Of a DNA stretch of 58,877 nucleotides, positions 39,997 through 48,264 are shown piece after piece. Numbering within the stretch: position 1 is the first letter of the stretch; each line of letters opens with the position of its first letter. A program made the translations under genes and the position numbers. The stretch comes from Chloroflexota bacterium. Lineage in GTDB: Bacteria > Chloroflexota > Anaerolineae > Promineifilales > Promineifilaceae. Below the pieces are notes generated by a model. That model had not been told where the DNA came from and searched no databases. It saw only the letters and a program-made list of their open reading frames with translations. Location of the stretch: assembly GCA_029559155.1 (NCBI GenBank), contig JAKQCM010000492.1:1-58877 (forward strand). Reading direction: 5' to 3'.

Positions 39997-41550
39997 ATGA
40001 GCAAAGTATTCCTGTACGACACCACCCTGCGCGATGGCACGCAGCGCGAAGGCATTTCTTATTCTCTGGACGATAAGATCAAAATCGCCCGCAAACTGGA
40101 CGAATTTGGCATTGATTACATCGAAGGCGGCTGGCCCGGGTCCAATCCTAAAGACGTAGATTTTTTCCGCAAAGCTGCCAGCCTGAACCTGAAACACGCC
40201 AAAATCACGGCTTTTGGCAGCACCCGCCGCAAAAACGCTGATGTGGCCGGTGACCCCAACATCAAAGCGCTGCTGGATGCTAACACGCCGGTTGTGACAC
40301 TGGTGGGCAAAAGTTGGGACCTGCACGTCATCGACGTGTTGGAAACGACCATGGAAGAAAACCTGGCCATGATCGGCGAGAGCGTGGCTTACTGCCGCCA
40401 ACAGGGCAAAGAAGTCGTCTACGACGCCGAACATTTTTTTGACGGCTACAAAGCCAACCCGGAATACGCCGTGGCCACGGTGAAAACGGCCGCGATCAAC
40501 GGCGCGAATTCGGTGGTTCTGTGCGACACCAATGGCGGGTCGCTGCCCTGGGAAATCGAAGAGATTGTGCGGGATGTGAAGGGGCAGTTGGGCAATACGG
40601 CCGTGGGCATCCACACCCACGACGACGGCGGCATGGGCAACGCCAATACCCTCGCGGCCGTGCGCGCCGGGGCCAACCAGGTCCAGGGCACCATCAACGG
40701 CTACGGCGAACGCGTTGCCAACGCCAATTTGTGCATCGTCATCCCCGATTTGCAGCTAAAAATGGGCCGCGATTGCGTGCCGCCCGAAAAGCTGCGCGAC
40801 CTCACCGACCTCTCCCGCTACGTCGCCGAGGTCGCCAATCTGACCCATGACAGCCATTATCCCTTCGTCGGCGCGAGCGCCTTTGCCCACAAAGGCGGCA
40901 TCCACGTCGCCGCCATGCTCAAAAACCCGCTCAGCTATCAGCACATCGACCCGACCCTGGTGGGCAACCAGCAGCGCAGTGTTGTCTCGGAGCTGTCCGG
41001 GCGCGGCAATATCGTGGACAAGGCGGTGCAATTTGGTCTGGACACCGAAAGCCTGGACCTGCGCCGTGTGCTGGACCAAATCAAAACGCTGGAAAACAAA
41101 GGCTTCACCTACGAAGGCGCGGAAGCATCGGTGGAATTGATGCTGCGGCGTACCCATCCGGCCTATGTGCCGCCCTTTGAATTGATCGATTTCATGGTCG
41201 TGGTGCAGCAGCGGCGCAAGCGTGGCATGTTGGCCGAAGCGACCGTGAAAGTGCGTGTTGGCCCCAAAATCCTGCACACGGCCGCCGAAGGCAACGGCCC
41301 GGTGAACGCCCTGGATGGCGCTCTGCGCGCTGCCCTGGTGGATGTCTACCCCCGTTTGGCGAATGTTAAACTGGTGGATTACAAAGTGCGCATCATCGAC
41401 AGCGACAATGCCACGGCCGCTACCACTCGCGTCCTTATTGATACCCAGTTAGGCGCCAATCGGTGGAGCACCATCGGCGCCAGCGCCAACATCATCGAGG
41501 CCAGCTGGCTGGCCCTGGCCGACAGCATGGAGTATGCCTTGCTGCAATAA
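39997..41550 (+). CDS. cimA: (R)-citramalate synthase
   Basis: The 517-residue enzyme condenses acetyl-CoA with pyruvate to citramalate, feeding 2-oxobutyrate and so isoleucine without threonine deaminase. The barrel begins FLYDTTLRDGTQREGISYSL and contains GIDYIEGGWPGSNPKD, which distinguishes this branch from LeuA. Metal-binding HxH is in VGIHTHDDGGMGNANTLAA. The C-terminal LeuA-type regulatory domain covers about 390-517. It uses LeuC, LeuD and LeuB for the following steps, and this fits its place in the same operon. Confidence 0.92.
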   Translation: MSKVFLYDTTLRDGTQREGISYSLDDKIKIARKLDEFGIDYIEGGWPGSNPKDVDFFRKAASLNLKHAKITAFGSTRRKNADVAGDPNIKALLDANTPVVTLVGKSWDLHVIDVLETTMEENLAMIGESVAYCRQQGKEVVYDAEHFFDGYKANPEYAVATVKTAAINGANSVVLCDTNGGSLPWEIEEIVRDVKGQLGNTAVGIHTHDDGGMGNANTLAAVRAGANQVQGTINGYGERVANANLCIVIPDLQLKMGRDCVPPEKLRDLTDLSRYVAEVANLTHDSHYPFVGASAFAHKGGIHVAAMLKNPLSYQHIDPTLVGNQQRSVVSELSGRGNIVDKAVQFGLDTESLDLRRVLDQIKTLENKGFTYEGAEASVELMLRRTHPAYVPPFELIDFMVVVQQRRKRGMLAEATVKVRVGPKILHTAAEGNGPVNALDGALRAALVDVYPRLANVKLVDYKVRIIDSDNATAATTRVLIDTQLGANRWSTIGASANIIEASWLALADSMEYALLQ

Positions 41551-41586
41551 GCCGTCTTGTTTAGTAACAGTTCAGGTCTCTTTTTC

Positions 41587-41648
41587 AAGACCCCAAGGGT
41601 TTACTCCAGAGAATTTGGATGATTGGGGTATTAAACCCTTGGGGTCTT
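41587..41648. repeat. CCCCAAGGGTTT palindromic element, copy in reverse orientation
   Basis: AAGACCCCAAGGGTTTA at the left is perfectly complementary to TAAACCCTTGGGGTCTT at the right, 17 bp, around a 28-base centre. In reverse complement the centre reads TACCCCAATCATCCAAATTC, closely matching the copies at 42728 and 51486. It lies just after cimA and could end the operon, though there is no long T-run. Confidence 0.8.
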
Positions 41649-41696
41649 CTGTACAGTTGCTTTTTTATTGCCTCAATCTATGGCACAATTCGCCTT

Positions 41697-42698
41697 ATGT
41701 TTGAACAGACATTAACCCAAAGTGGCGGCAATTGGCGCGAAAAAGCGGCCGAGCTGCAAAAATTGCTGCAGGTTGTCAGCGCCGAACTTATTGATGCAGA
41801 AGCAGAGTTGGCGGATCGGCTGGCGGCGATTAACGCCTTTGAATTCAGGCTGCGCGCGGCCACCAGCCAGCTTGTGGCTCGCCTGGATCAGTTGGAGGCG
41901 GAAATACGCGCCTTGCGCGACCAACTGCGCTGGTTGGACGATGATTGGCGCAGTACGGGCGGGGGAAACGGCCGTTGGTCGGTGGATGATGTGGAATACG
42001 TAGCCAGCGGGCACGGTCCGCAGGCGTCCGGCGGGTATCGCTACCGCGAGATGGGGCCGGAAAGCGCGCCGCCGAAGCTGGACGAAGACGAAGGCGCGGA
42101 ATTGAAACGGCTCTACCGGCAGTTGGCGCGTCGTTTTCATCCGGATTTGGCGGCCGATGCGGCCGACCGTGAGTATCGCACGCAGTTGATGATTGCCATC
42201 AATGCTGCGTATGCCTCGGGAGACCTGGAGAAACTGCGCAAGTTGGCTTTGGAGCCGGATTCTGTACATCAAATGGAACTGGCTGATTCCGACCAGCTTT
42301 TAGCGGAGACGCTGCTGCGCGAGTTGGAACGCTGCCGGCGGCGACTGGCGGAAATCAAAGAAGAAATGGCTCGCCTGGAAAAGCATAAAAGCGCGCGGTT
42401 GATGCGTCAGGCGGCGCAGTCGGAGGCGAACGGCCGTGACTGGGCCAGTGAAATAAAATCCCAACTTCAGGAACAAATCACCCGCAAACTGGTGGAACGG
42501 GACGTGCTGAAGCAGGAAGTGGAATTTAACTCCGGCGCGGAATCGCCGCTGGATGGCGACGCCTATGCGGACGCAGTGTGGGAAATTTCGCTGGAATACG
42601 CTTTTGAAGAAGACCCGGACTCGGAAGCCGAAGAATGGACCAATCGGCGGCGAGATCGATTTTCGTACGACGATGATATTTTAGACGATCTGGATTGA
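41697..42698 (+). CDS. J-domain protein with coiled-coil flanks
   Basis: The 333-residue protein has a predicted coiled coil at about 10-85 (AAELQKLLQVVSAELIDAEAEL), a J domain at about 135-190 with the HPD motif in LYRQLARRFHPDLAADAAD, and a second coiled coil (ELERCRRRLAEIKEEMARLE). The acidic tail has no known domain. J domains stimulate Hsp70 ATPase, so it is probably a DnaK co-chaperone of unknown client. The frame can be read from 41619, but that part lies in the repeat element, so the ATG at 41697 is preferred although it lacks a clear Shine-Dalgarno sequence. Confidence 0.8.
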   Translation: MFEQTLTQSGGNWREKAAELQKLLQVVSAELIDAEAELADRLAAINAFEFRLRAATSQLVARLDQLEAEIRALRDQLRWLDDDWRSTGGGNGRWSVDDVEYVASGHGPQASGGYRYREMGPESAPPKLDEDEGAELKRLYRQLARRFHPDLAADAADREYRTQLMIAINAAYASGDLEKLRKLALEPDSVHQMELADSDQLLAETLLRELERCRRRLAEIKEEMARLEKHKSARLMRQAAQSEANGRDWASEIKSQLQEQITRKLVERDVLKQEVEFNSGAESPLDGDAYADAVWEISLEYAFEEDPDSEAEEWTNRRRDRFSYDDDILDDLD

Positions 42699-42727
42699 TT
42701 GTTTGCACCCGGTCAGGATTCGCTGGC

Positions 42728-42788
42728 AAGACCCCTAGGATTTGATACGCAAATTGTCCAAATTCTCAGGAGCAAACCCTTGGGGTCT
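42728..42788. repeat. CCCCAAGGGTTT palindromic element, second copy
   Basis: AAGACCCCTAGGATTTGATAC begins the copy and AGCAAACCCTTGGGGTCT ends it. The centre, AATTGTCCAAATTCTCAGG, is nearly identical to the copy at 51486. It sits in the gap between the J-domain gene and the deacylase. Confidence 0.8.
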
Positions 42789-42859
42789 GTAGATTGACTG
42801 ATTGGGTCAATCCTGAAGATAGAACCAAACTTTTTTTGATACAGGTAGGAAGCGTGAGT

Positions 42860-43336
42860 ATGCATCCTTCGGCGCAAAGAGTAGCGGACGCGGCCCGGGC
42901 CTTGGGCCTGGACATCGAGATTGTGGAATTTGCCCAGACCACCCGGTCGGCGCAGGAAGCGGCGGACGCCATTGGCTGCAAAGTGGCGCAGATTGTGAAG
43001 AGTTTGTGTTTTGTGGTGAACGGCCGTGCCACCATTTGCCTGGTTTCCGGAGCCAATCAACTCGACGAGCGCAAGTTGGCGGCGCTGGAAAGCGTCGGTC
43101 GCAAGCAAGTTAGCCGCGCCGACGCCGAGACGGTGAAGGCGGCCACCGGTTTTACCATTGGCGGCGTGCCGCCTTTCGGCCATGTGTCCTCGCTGCCGGT
43201 GTATATCGACGAGGATTTGAAGCGGTTCGAGGTGGTATGGGCGGCGGCGGGCACGCCGTTTGCCGTGTTTGCCATTCGGCCGGAAGCGTTGGAACGGGCG
43301 GCGGGGGGAACGGCCGTTTCGTTAAAAAAAGAGTAA
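42860..43336 (+). CDS. YbaK/EbsC-type aminoacyl-tRNA deacylase
   Basis: The 158-residue protein fits the YbaK/ProX editing family: AQRVADAARALGLDIEIVEF, KVAQIVKSLCFVVNG with the conserved lysine, RKQVSRADAETVKAATGFTIGG, and PPFGHVSSLPVYIDEDL. Such enzymes hydrolyse mischarged tRNAs in trans (for example Cys- or Ala-tRNAPro). I chose the ATG at 42860 with AGGA nine bases upstream; the GTG six bases earlier is an alternative. Substrate tRNA is not predictable. Confidence 0.88.
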   Translation: MHPSAQRVADAARALGLDIEIVEFAQTTRSAQEAADAIGCKVAQIVKSLCFVVNGRATICLVSGANQLDERKLAALESVGRKQVSRADAETVKAATGFTIGGVPPFGHVSSLPVYIDEDLKRFEVVWAAAGTPFAVFAIRPEALERAAGGTAVSLKKE

Positions 43337-43359
43337 CGGCCGTCCTTTTCCCATCCGGC

Positions 43360-44175
43360 TTATTGACCAAAATACCAGGTTTCCTCATGCAAAAATTGCC
43401 AGGTTTGGGCGCTGTCGGGAACGGCCGTGATGCGCATGATCCTGGACCAGGGCCGGTGCTGCCAACCCGATTCCGTTTCTATCAGCGGCTCGAAAGTTTC
43501 ATTTTCCAGGCGACGCACCTCCGGCAGTAAATCCGGGGCAGCCGGGTTGTTGTCGATGACGATGTGCGGCGGCTCATCGTGGACCACTTTTACGCCGCCC
43601 AGGTAGCAGGCGAAAACTTGCTGGTAGGTGAGATCATGGGCGGCGGCAAAAAAGCCGATGTATTGGCTGGGCAAATCTTCGATGGCAAAGCGGGTGTAGG
43701 GGCTGAGCATGACACGCGGAAAATCGCCCTCCCAGTTTTCAAAACGCCAGCTCCAATCTGTGTAAATGCCAAACGCTACGCCAATGATTTGTTGTTCGGA
43801 GACTTGGCCGGAAACCTGATAATGCCCTGTATAGCCTGTAATGCCATTGTGCAGCCCCTGGGTGATGGTGATGACGCCGCCGCCATTGGCAACGGCCGTG
43901 CCCACATCGGCGATGATCTGCCGCGGATTTCCGGTGGCAAAATGCGTGGTGTCGAACCAGCCATACGTCTTGTTATACAGATACTTTGGCCAGGACTTAA
44001 CTTTTTGCGTGGTGTCTAGTTGGCCCCACCGCTGCAAACAATTCTCGTCTGGCAGCACCGGAGCCGCCCAATCTTTATCTGACGCGCTGCTGACGTATTC
44101 GTACCCTGCGCTTAGAAGCAAAATGGGTATGAGTAGTTGGGTCATCAGGCGCACTGCCGTAAATTTTTTGTTCAT
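43360..44175 (-). CDS. Putative exported protein of unknown function
   Basis: The 271-residue protein has an N-terminal signal segment (LMTQLLIPILLLSAGYEYVSS) and no further membrane helix. Recognisable features are only local: FDTTHFATGNPRQIIADV, GYTGHYQVSG with aromatic residues, and AFGIYTDWSWRFENWEGD. I do not recognise a family. It is read convergently to the deacylase, with only 23 bases between stops, and divergently from leuB across a 313-base gap that contains a 50-bp tandem repeat. Confidence 0.7.
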   Translation of the reverse strand: MNKKFTAVRLMTQLLIPILLLSAGYEYVSSASDKDWAAPVLPDENCLQRWGQLDTTQKVKSWPKYLYNKTYGWFDTTHFATGNPRQIIADVGTAVANGGGVITITQGLHNGITGYTGHYQVSGQVSEQQIIGVAFGIYTDWSWRFENWEGDFPRVMLSPYTRFAIEDLPSQYIGFFAAAHDLTYQQVFACYLGGVKVVHDEPPHIVIDNNPAAPDLLPEVRRLENETFEPLIETESGWQHRPWSRIMRITAVPDSAQTWQFLHEETWYFGQ

Positions 44176-44201
44176 TTCCTACAACCTTCATGCTGAAAGA
44201 C

Positions 44202-44317
44202 CCAAAGGGTTTCTGATGACCGCGGCACGTGGCGTGCTCGAAGCCCAAAACCCTTTGGGTCTCATTTGACCGCGGCACGTGGCGTGCTCGAAGCCCAAAA
44301 CCCTTTGGGTCTCATTG
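44202..44317. repeat. 50-bp tandem duplication with internal palindromes
   Basis: Units at 44218-44267 and 44268-44317 are identical over 50 bases. Each holds GCACG-TGG-CGTGC and ends in CCCAAAACCCTTTGGGTCTC. A preceding ACCCAAAGGGTTT (44210-44222 region) pairs with the AAACCCTTTGGGT ends. It is related in style to the CCCCAAGGGTTT element but with a different centre. It lies upstream of the leuB promoter. Confidence 0.8.
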
Positions 44318-44386
44318 TTTTTTGCGGATTGATCATCCAACCTTATAGTCTAACTCACCCTGATGGCCTTATCAAATGTCGTGATT

Positions 44387-44395
44387 TGGTATAAT
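44387..44395 (+). promoter_or_regulatory. Extended -10 promoter of leuB
   Basis: TGGTATAAT, a perfect -10 with the TGn extension, about 94 bases before the leuB start codon. No good -35 is visible. This would give leuB its own promoter, separate from the ilv-leu operon. Confidence 0.5.
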
Positions 44396-44488
44396 CGGGC
44401 GCTTAGAAAGAGGAGAGGACACGGCCGTTTCCCACCGCCCGGTCACCAAACAAAACATCATTATCTTAAACGCTCGACAAGGAGAATT

Positions 44489-45571
44489 ATGAAAGCAAAA
44501 ATCACCCTTCTGCCTGGCGACGGCATTGGTCCTGAAGTTGTGGCCGAGGCGCGTAAAGTGCTGGACGTGATCGCCAGCAAATTTAACCATACCTTCACCT
44601 TCAGCGAACAGCTTGCCGGCGGCATTGCCATCGACCAGACCGGCAATCCCCTGCCCGAAGAAACAATCGGCGCTTGCCTGGAAAGTGACGCCGTGTTGCT
44701 GGGCGCGGTTGGCGGGCCAAAATGGAGCGATCCCACGGCCAAAGTGCGCCCGGAGCAAGGTTTGTTGCAACTGCGCAAATCGCTGAATGCCTTTGCCAAC
44801 TTGCGCCCGGTAAAGGTTTTCGATGCCCTGGCCGACGCCAGCCCGCTTAAAGCGGAGCGAGTGCAGGGCGTGGATATTATGTTTGTCCGCGAACTGACCG
44901 GCGGCATTTATTTTGGCCAGCCATCTGGCCGGGAAATGGTCCCCGAAGGGCGCAGCGGCCACGACACCATGCGGTACAACGAGATGGAAATCAGGCGGGT
45001 GCTGAAGGTGGCGTTTGAATTGGCGCACGGCCGTCGCCGCAAAGTTACGTCGGTGGACAAGGCCAACGTGCTGGCAACCATGCGCGTCTGGCGCGAAGTG
45101 GCCCACGAAGTGGCCGCCGAATACCCGGACATCGAATATGAAGACGTGCTGGTAGATGCGATGGCCATGTACCTCATCAACCGCCCGGCCGATTTTGATG
45201 TGGTGGTAACGGGCAATATGTTTGGCGATATTTTGTCTGATGAAGCGTCGATGATTACTGGCTCGTTGGGGATGCTGCCGTCGGCGGCGCTAGGCGAGGC
45301 CGGGTCGATTGGGCTGTATGAGCCGATTCACGGCTCTGCGCCGGACATTGCCGGGAAGGGCATTGCCAACCCGCTGGCGACGATTTTAAGCGCGGCGATG
45401 ATGCTGCGCTGGAGTTTTAAGCTGCATGAGGAGGCAGAGGCGGTGGAAACGGCCGTTTCCCACATCCTCGCCGCCGGCCACCGCACCCGCGACATCGCCT
45501 ACCACGGCGAAAACCCCATCGGCACCGTTGAGATGGGTGATCTGGTGGCCCAAGCCTTGAGCGAGAGATAG
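44489..45571 (+). CDS. leuB: 3-isopropylmalate dehydrogenase
   Basis: The 360-residue NAD-dependent enzyme oxidises and decarboxylates 3-isopropylmalate, and in the citramalate route methylmalate. It has [28 protein letters not shown], the substrate-binding [21 protein letters not shown], the metal-binding [20 protein letters not shown], and [26 protein letters not shown] precedes the ATG at 44489; the open frame from 44363 would include the promoter. The SH-rich segment [12 protein letters not shown] near the C-end contains an octamer-encoded ETAVS. Confidence 0.96.
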   Translation: MKAKITLLPGDGIGPEVVAEARKVLDVIASKFNHTFTFSEQLAGGIAIDQTGNPLPEETIGACLESDAVLLGAVGGPKWSDPTAKVRPEQGLLQLRKSLNAFANLRPVKVFDALADASPLKAERVQGVDIMFVRELTGGIYFGQPSGREMVPEGRSGHDTMRYNEMEIRRVLKVAFELAHGRRRKVTSVDKANVLATMRVWREVAHEVAAEYPDIEYEDVLVDAMAMYLINRPADFDVVVTGNMFGDILSDEASMITGSLGMLPSAALGEAGSIGLYEPIHGSAPDIAGKGIANPLATILSAAMMLRWSFKLHEEAEAVETAVSHILAAGHRTRDIAYHGENPIGTVEMGDLVAQALSER

Positions 45572-45639
45572 AGTGTAGAGATAGAGTGTAGAGATAGAGG
45601 CATTTCCCCCTCTATCTCTACACTCTAAACTCTATCTCC
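45565..45639. repeat. GATAGAGTGTAGA inverted repeat between convergent leuB and pfk
   Basis: AGATAGAGTGTAGAGATAGA and its continuation are complementary to CCTCTATCTCTACACTCTAA and its continuation, around CATTTCC. It fills the whole space between two convergent stops and could serve both as terminator. It is a sequence variant of the GGAGATT arrays. Confidence 0.7.
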
Positions 45640-46805
45640 TAATACAAGAACATCGGCTTGCCCATAACCTGGCGCACTTTCGGCCGATACTGCTTTTTGT
45701 CGTACAGTTCGTCCACATCTACCCGCTTGACGCCGGTGGCTACGGTGCTCATGGGAATGTGGGTATACGTTCCGTCGCGCAGAGCCACCATACGGCCGCT
45801 CACGCCATCCTCAATCAAATCCATCGCCATGTGGGCATAGTTGGCCGCCACCATCAGGTCCAGAGCGTCCGGCGCGCCGGAGCGCATCAGGTAGCCTACG
45901 CGCTGGTTGATGATGTTTTGTCCGGTGATTTTCTTCAGCGCTTCGCCGGTGATTTCGCCGATGCCGCCCAGTTTGCGGTGGCCGTAGGCGTCGGTTTCGC
46001 CAAATTCCACCACTTTGCCGCCAACCATGTGCGCGCCTTCGCTGATGGTGACCATGGCGTAATTGCTGGGGTTTGTACGCTTGTCTTTCAAGATCAGCTC
46101 GGCCAGTATTTCCGGATCGTAAGGCACTTCGGAGATGATGGCCCGGTCGACGCCGGCCAGATACGAGCTGATCAGGCTGGTTTCGCCGCTGTTACGGCCG
46201 AATAGTTCCACCACCGCAATGCGCTCGTGGGAACCGGTGCTGGTACGGAGTTGATTGATAAACTGGACGCTGCGGGTAACGGCCGTGCTAAAACCAATGC
46301 AATAATCTGTGCCGTACACATCGTTGTCCATTGTCTTGGGAATGGCAATCACCGGGAAACCTTCGCTGTGCAGGCGTTCGCCGTAGCTCAAGGTGTCGTC
46401 GCCGCCGATGGGAATGAGCCGGTCGATGCCCAGATGTTCCAGATTTGCCAGTACGTGCGGCGTAAAATCGCGCAGACGGTTGTCTTCCGCTTCGGCTTCC
46501 AGATGTTCCGGGTCTTTCAGGAATTCCGGCACGCGGCTGGGGCGTACTTTGCCCGGATGGGTGCGGCTGGTGTGCAAAAATGTGCCGCCGGTACGGTCGA
46601 TCTTCCGCACAACCTGATTGTCCAGCGGAATAAAGTTCTTATCGAAGCTTTCCGGGTCGTCCCGATTAAAATCTAATAGGCCGCCCCATCCCCGGCGAAC
46701 GCCTACAATTTCGTGTCCCTGGGCCACGGCGCGGTTTACCACTGCTTTGATGCAGGGATTTAACCCTGGCACATCTCCGCCGCCAGTCAAAATACCAATT
46801 TTCAT
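45639..46805 (-). CDS. 6-phosphofructokinase, probably pyrophosphate-dependent type
   Basis: The 388-residue PFK phosphorylates fructose 6-phosphate. The phosphodonor site begins [20 protein letters not shown]. Two positions that separate ATP from PPi enzymes both look PPi-like: GGDDT (Asp at E. coli position 104 instead of Gly) and PKTMDND (Lys at position 124 instead of Gly). The catalytic Asp of TMDND is intact. The start is the ATG at 46805 with AAGGAG six bases upstream. It is the last of three pfk genes in one direction. Substrate choice is inferred from these residues only. Confidence 0.88.
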   Translation of the reverse strand: MKIGILTGGGDVPGLNPCIKAVVNRAVAQGHEIVGVRRGWGGLLDFNRDDPESFDKNFIPLDNQVVRKIDRTGGTFLHTSRTHPGKVRPSRVPEFLKDPEHLEAEAEDNRLRDFTPHVLANLEHLGIDRLIPIGGDDTLSYGERLHSEGFPVIAIPKTMDNDVYGTDYCIGFSTAVTRSVQFINQLRTSTGSHERIAVVELFGRNSGETSLISSYLAGVDRAIISEVPYDPEILAELILKDKRTNPSNYAMVTISEGAHMVGGKVVEFGETDAYGHRKLGGIGEITGEALKKITGQNIINQRVGYLMRSGAPDALDLMVAANYAHMAMDLIEDGVSGRMVALRDGTYTHIPMSTVATGVKRVDVDELYDKKQYRPKVRQVMGKPMFLY

Positions 46806-46923
46806 TACCTGTCTCCTTCGCATTAAGATTGTTGGCCAGCCGGGCAATTGGTAAGCCGGTTGACCATAAAAAAGGGCAAGCGGTTTGCCTGCCCTCATTT
46901 ATTTGATTGGAATGCCCGGAGGA

Positions 46924-48129
46924 TTATCCCTCACTGGTCATAATCATCAAGGGCTTCATTTCAAAGCTCTTGTAGTGCGGTCGCAGCCGCTCTGTGTTGT
47001 AGAACTCTTTGACGTTGACGTATTTCTTTTTGCTGGTGACCACAGTGATCGGCACGTTGTCGTAACGGCCGTTCTTCAAAACCACGAGACGGCCGTAAAT
47101 ATTGTTCAAAATCAAGTCCAGGGCCAAATTGCCATAGGCCATCGGCACAATCGAATCAATCGCGTCCGGGTCGCCGCCGCGCACCAGATACCCCAACTTC
47201 TGGTTGATCACGTTAATGGTCTTGCCCTTGTTGTATTTGGGCGAATACTCTTTTAATTTGGCCGACACCATGTCGCCGATACCACCCAATTTGGCGTGCC
47301 CGTAGGCGTCTTTTTCCGCTTCCTTAAACACCATCTCGCCGCCGGAGAACGTCGCCCCTTCAGACACCAGAACCACCGAATAGCGGCTGGGGTTTTTGAA
47401 CCGGTCATCGGCCAACAGCGCCGTCAGCAGCTCTACGTCGAACTGGTATTCCGGGATGACGCAGCGGTTGGCTGCGCCGGCCATCGTCGGCAGCATGGCA
47501 GTGAACCCGGCATACCGGCCAAACACTTCCAACACCAAAAAGCGCTCATGCGACCCCGCCGACGTGCGCAAACTGTTGGTCATCTGTATGGTGCGGGTGA
47601 CACAGGTGCTAAAGCCGATGCAGTAATCGGTTCCGGGCACATCGTTGTCCATCGTTTTGGGGATGGCCACCACCTTCACCCCTTCCTGGTACAGACGCAC
47701 GCCGTAGCTCAACGTATCATCACCGCCGATGGGGATCAGGTAATCTATGCCCAGATATTCCAGGTTTTTGATGACTTCCGGGGTCAGGTCGTTTATGTCG
47801 TCGCTGTAGGCGTCTTGCAAATGTTCGGGCACGTCGCTTTTGCGCATGTGGCTGGGGCGTGTGCGCGAGCTGTGCAAAAATGTGCCGCCGGTACGGCCGG
47901 CTTTGTTCACCACCTCTTCGGTGAGGACTTGAAAGTTGTAACTGTTGTCGGCCTTCGGGTCGCGGATCAATTCCGTGACGCCGGCCCATCCCCGGCGCAG
48001 ACCAATCACTGTGTACCCTTCGCGGATGGCGCGAATGGTGACGGCGCGAATGGCCGGATTTAAGCCGGGAACGTCGCCGCCGCCAGTTAAAATGCCAATG
48101 ACCCCTTTTGAGTTATTCACGTTTGCCAT
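46924..48129 (-). CDS. 6-phosphofructokinase, probably pyrophosphate-dependent type (second copy)
   Basis: The 401-residue paralogue of the neighbouring pfk shares [31 protein letters not shown] and [18 protein letters not shown], so again Asp104 and Lys124 in E. coli numbering suggest a PPi donor. EVFGRYAGFTAMLPT replaces the usual MGRxxG substrate motif; the other copy has [15 protein letters not shown]. The two copies are clearly diverged, not a recent duplication. The ATG at 48129 is preceded by GAGGAGA on the coding strand. It lies between the two other pfk genes with gaps of 118 and 135 bases, consistent with one transcript. Confidence 0.88.
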   Translation of the reverse strand: MANVNNSKGVIGILTGGGDVPGLNPAIRAVTIRAIREGYTVIGLRRGWAGVTELIRDPKADNSYNFQVLTEEVVNKAGRTGGTFLHSSRTRPSHMRKSDVPEHLQDAYSDDINDLTPEVIKNLEYLGIDYLIPIGGDDTLSYGVRLYQEGVKVVAIPKTMDNDVPGTDYCIGFSTCVTRTIQMTNSLRTSAGSHERFLVLEVFGRYAGFTAMLPTMAGAANRCVIPEYQFDVELLTALLADDRFKNPSRYSVVLVSEGATFSGGEMVFKEAEKDAYGHAKLGGIGDMVSAKLKEYSPKYNKGKTINVINQKLGYLVRGGDPDAIDSIVPMAYGNLALDLILNNIYGRLVVLKNGRYDNVPITVVTSKKKYVNVKEFYNTERLRPHYKSFEMKPLMIMTSEG

Positions 48130-48264
48130 TGCAATTAGTCTCCTCAACCATGCTGTCTGTTCGGTAAATAATCCGGTTTCTTGGGAAAGGCCAGGTGGCT
48201 GCTTGCTGTGAGATAAGCTCCAGGTTGGCCCCAATCCCACGAATCCGTAAGCTTCATCATTGTG

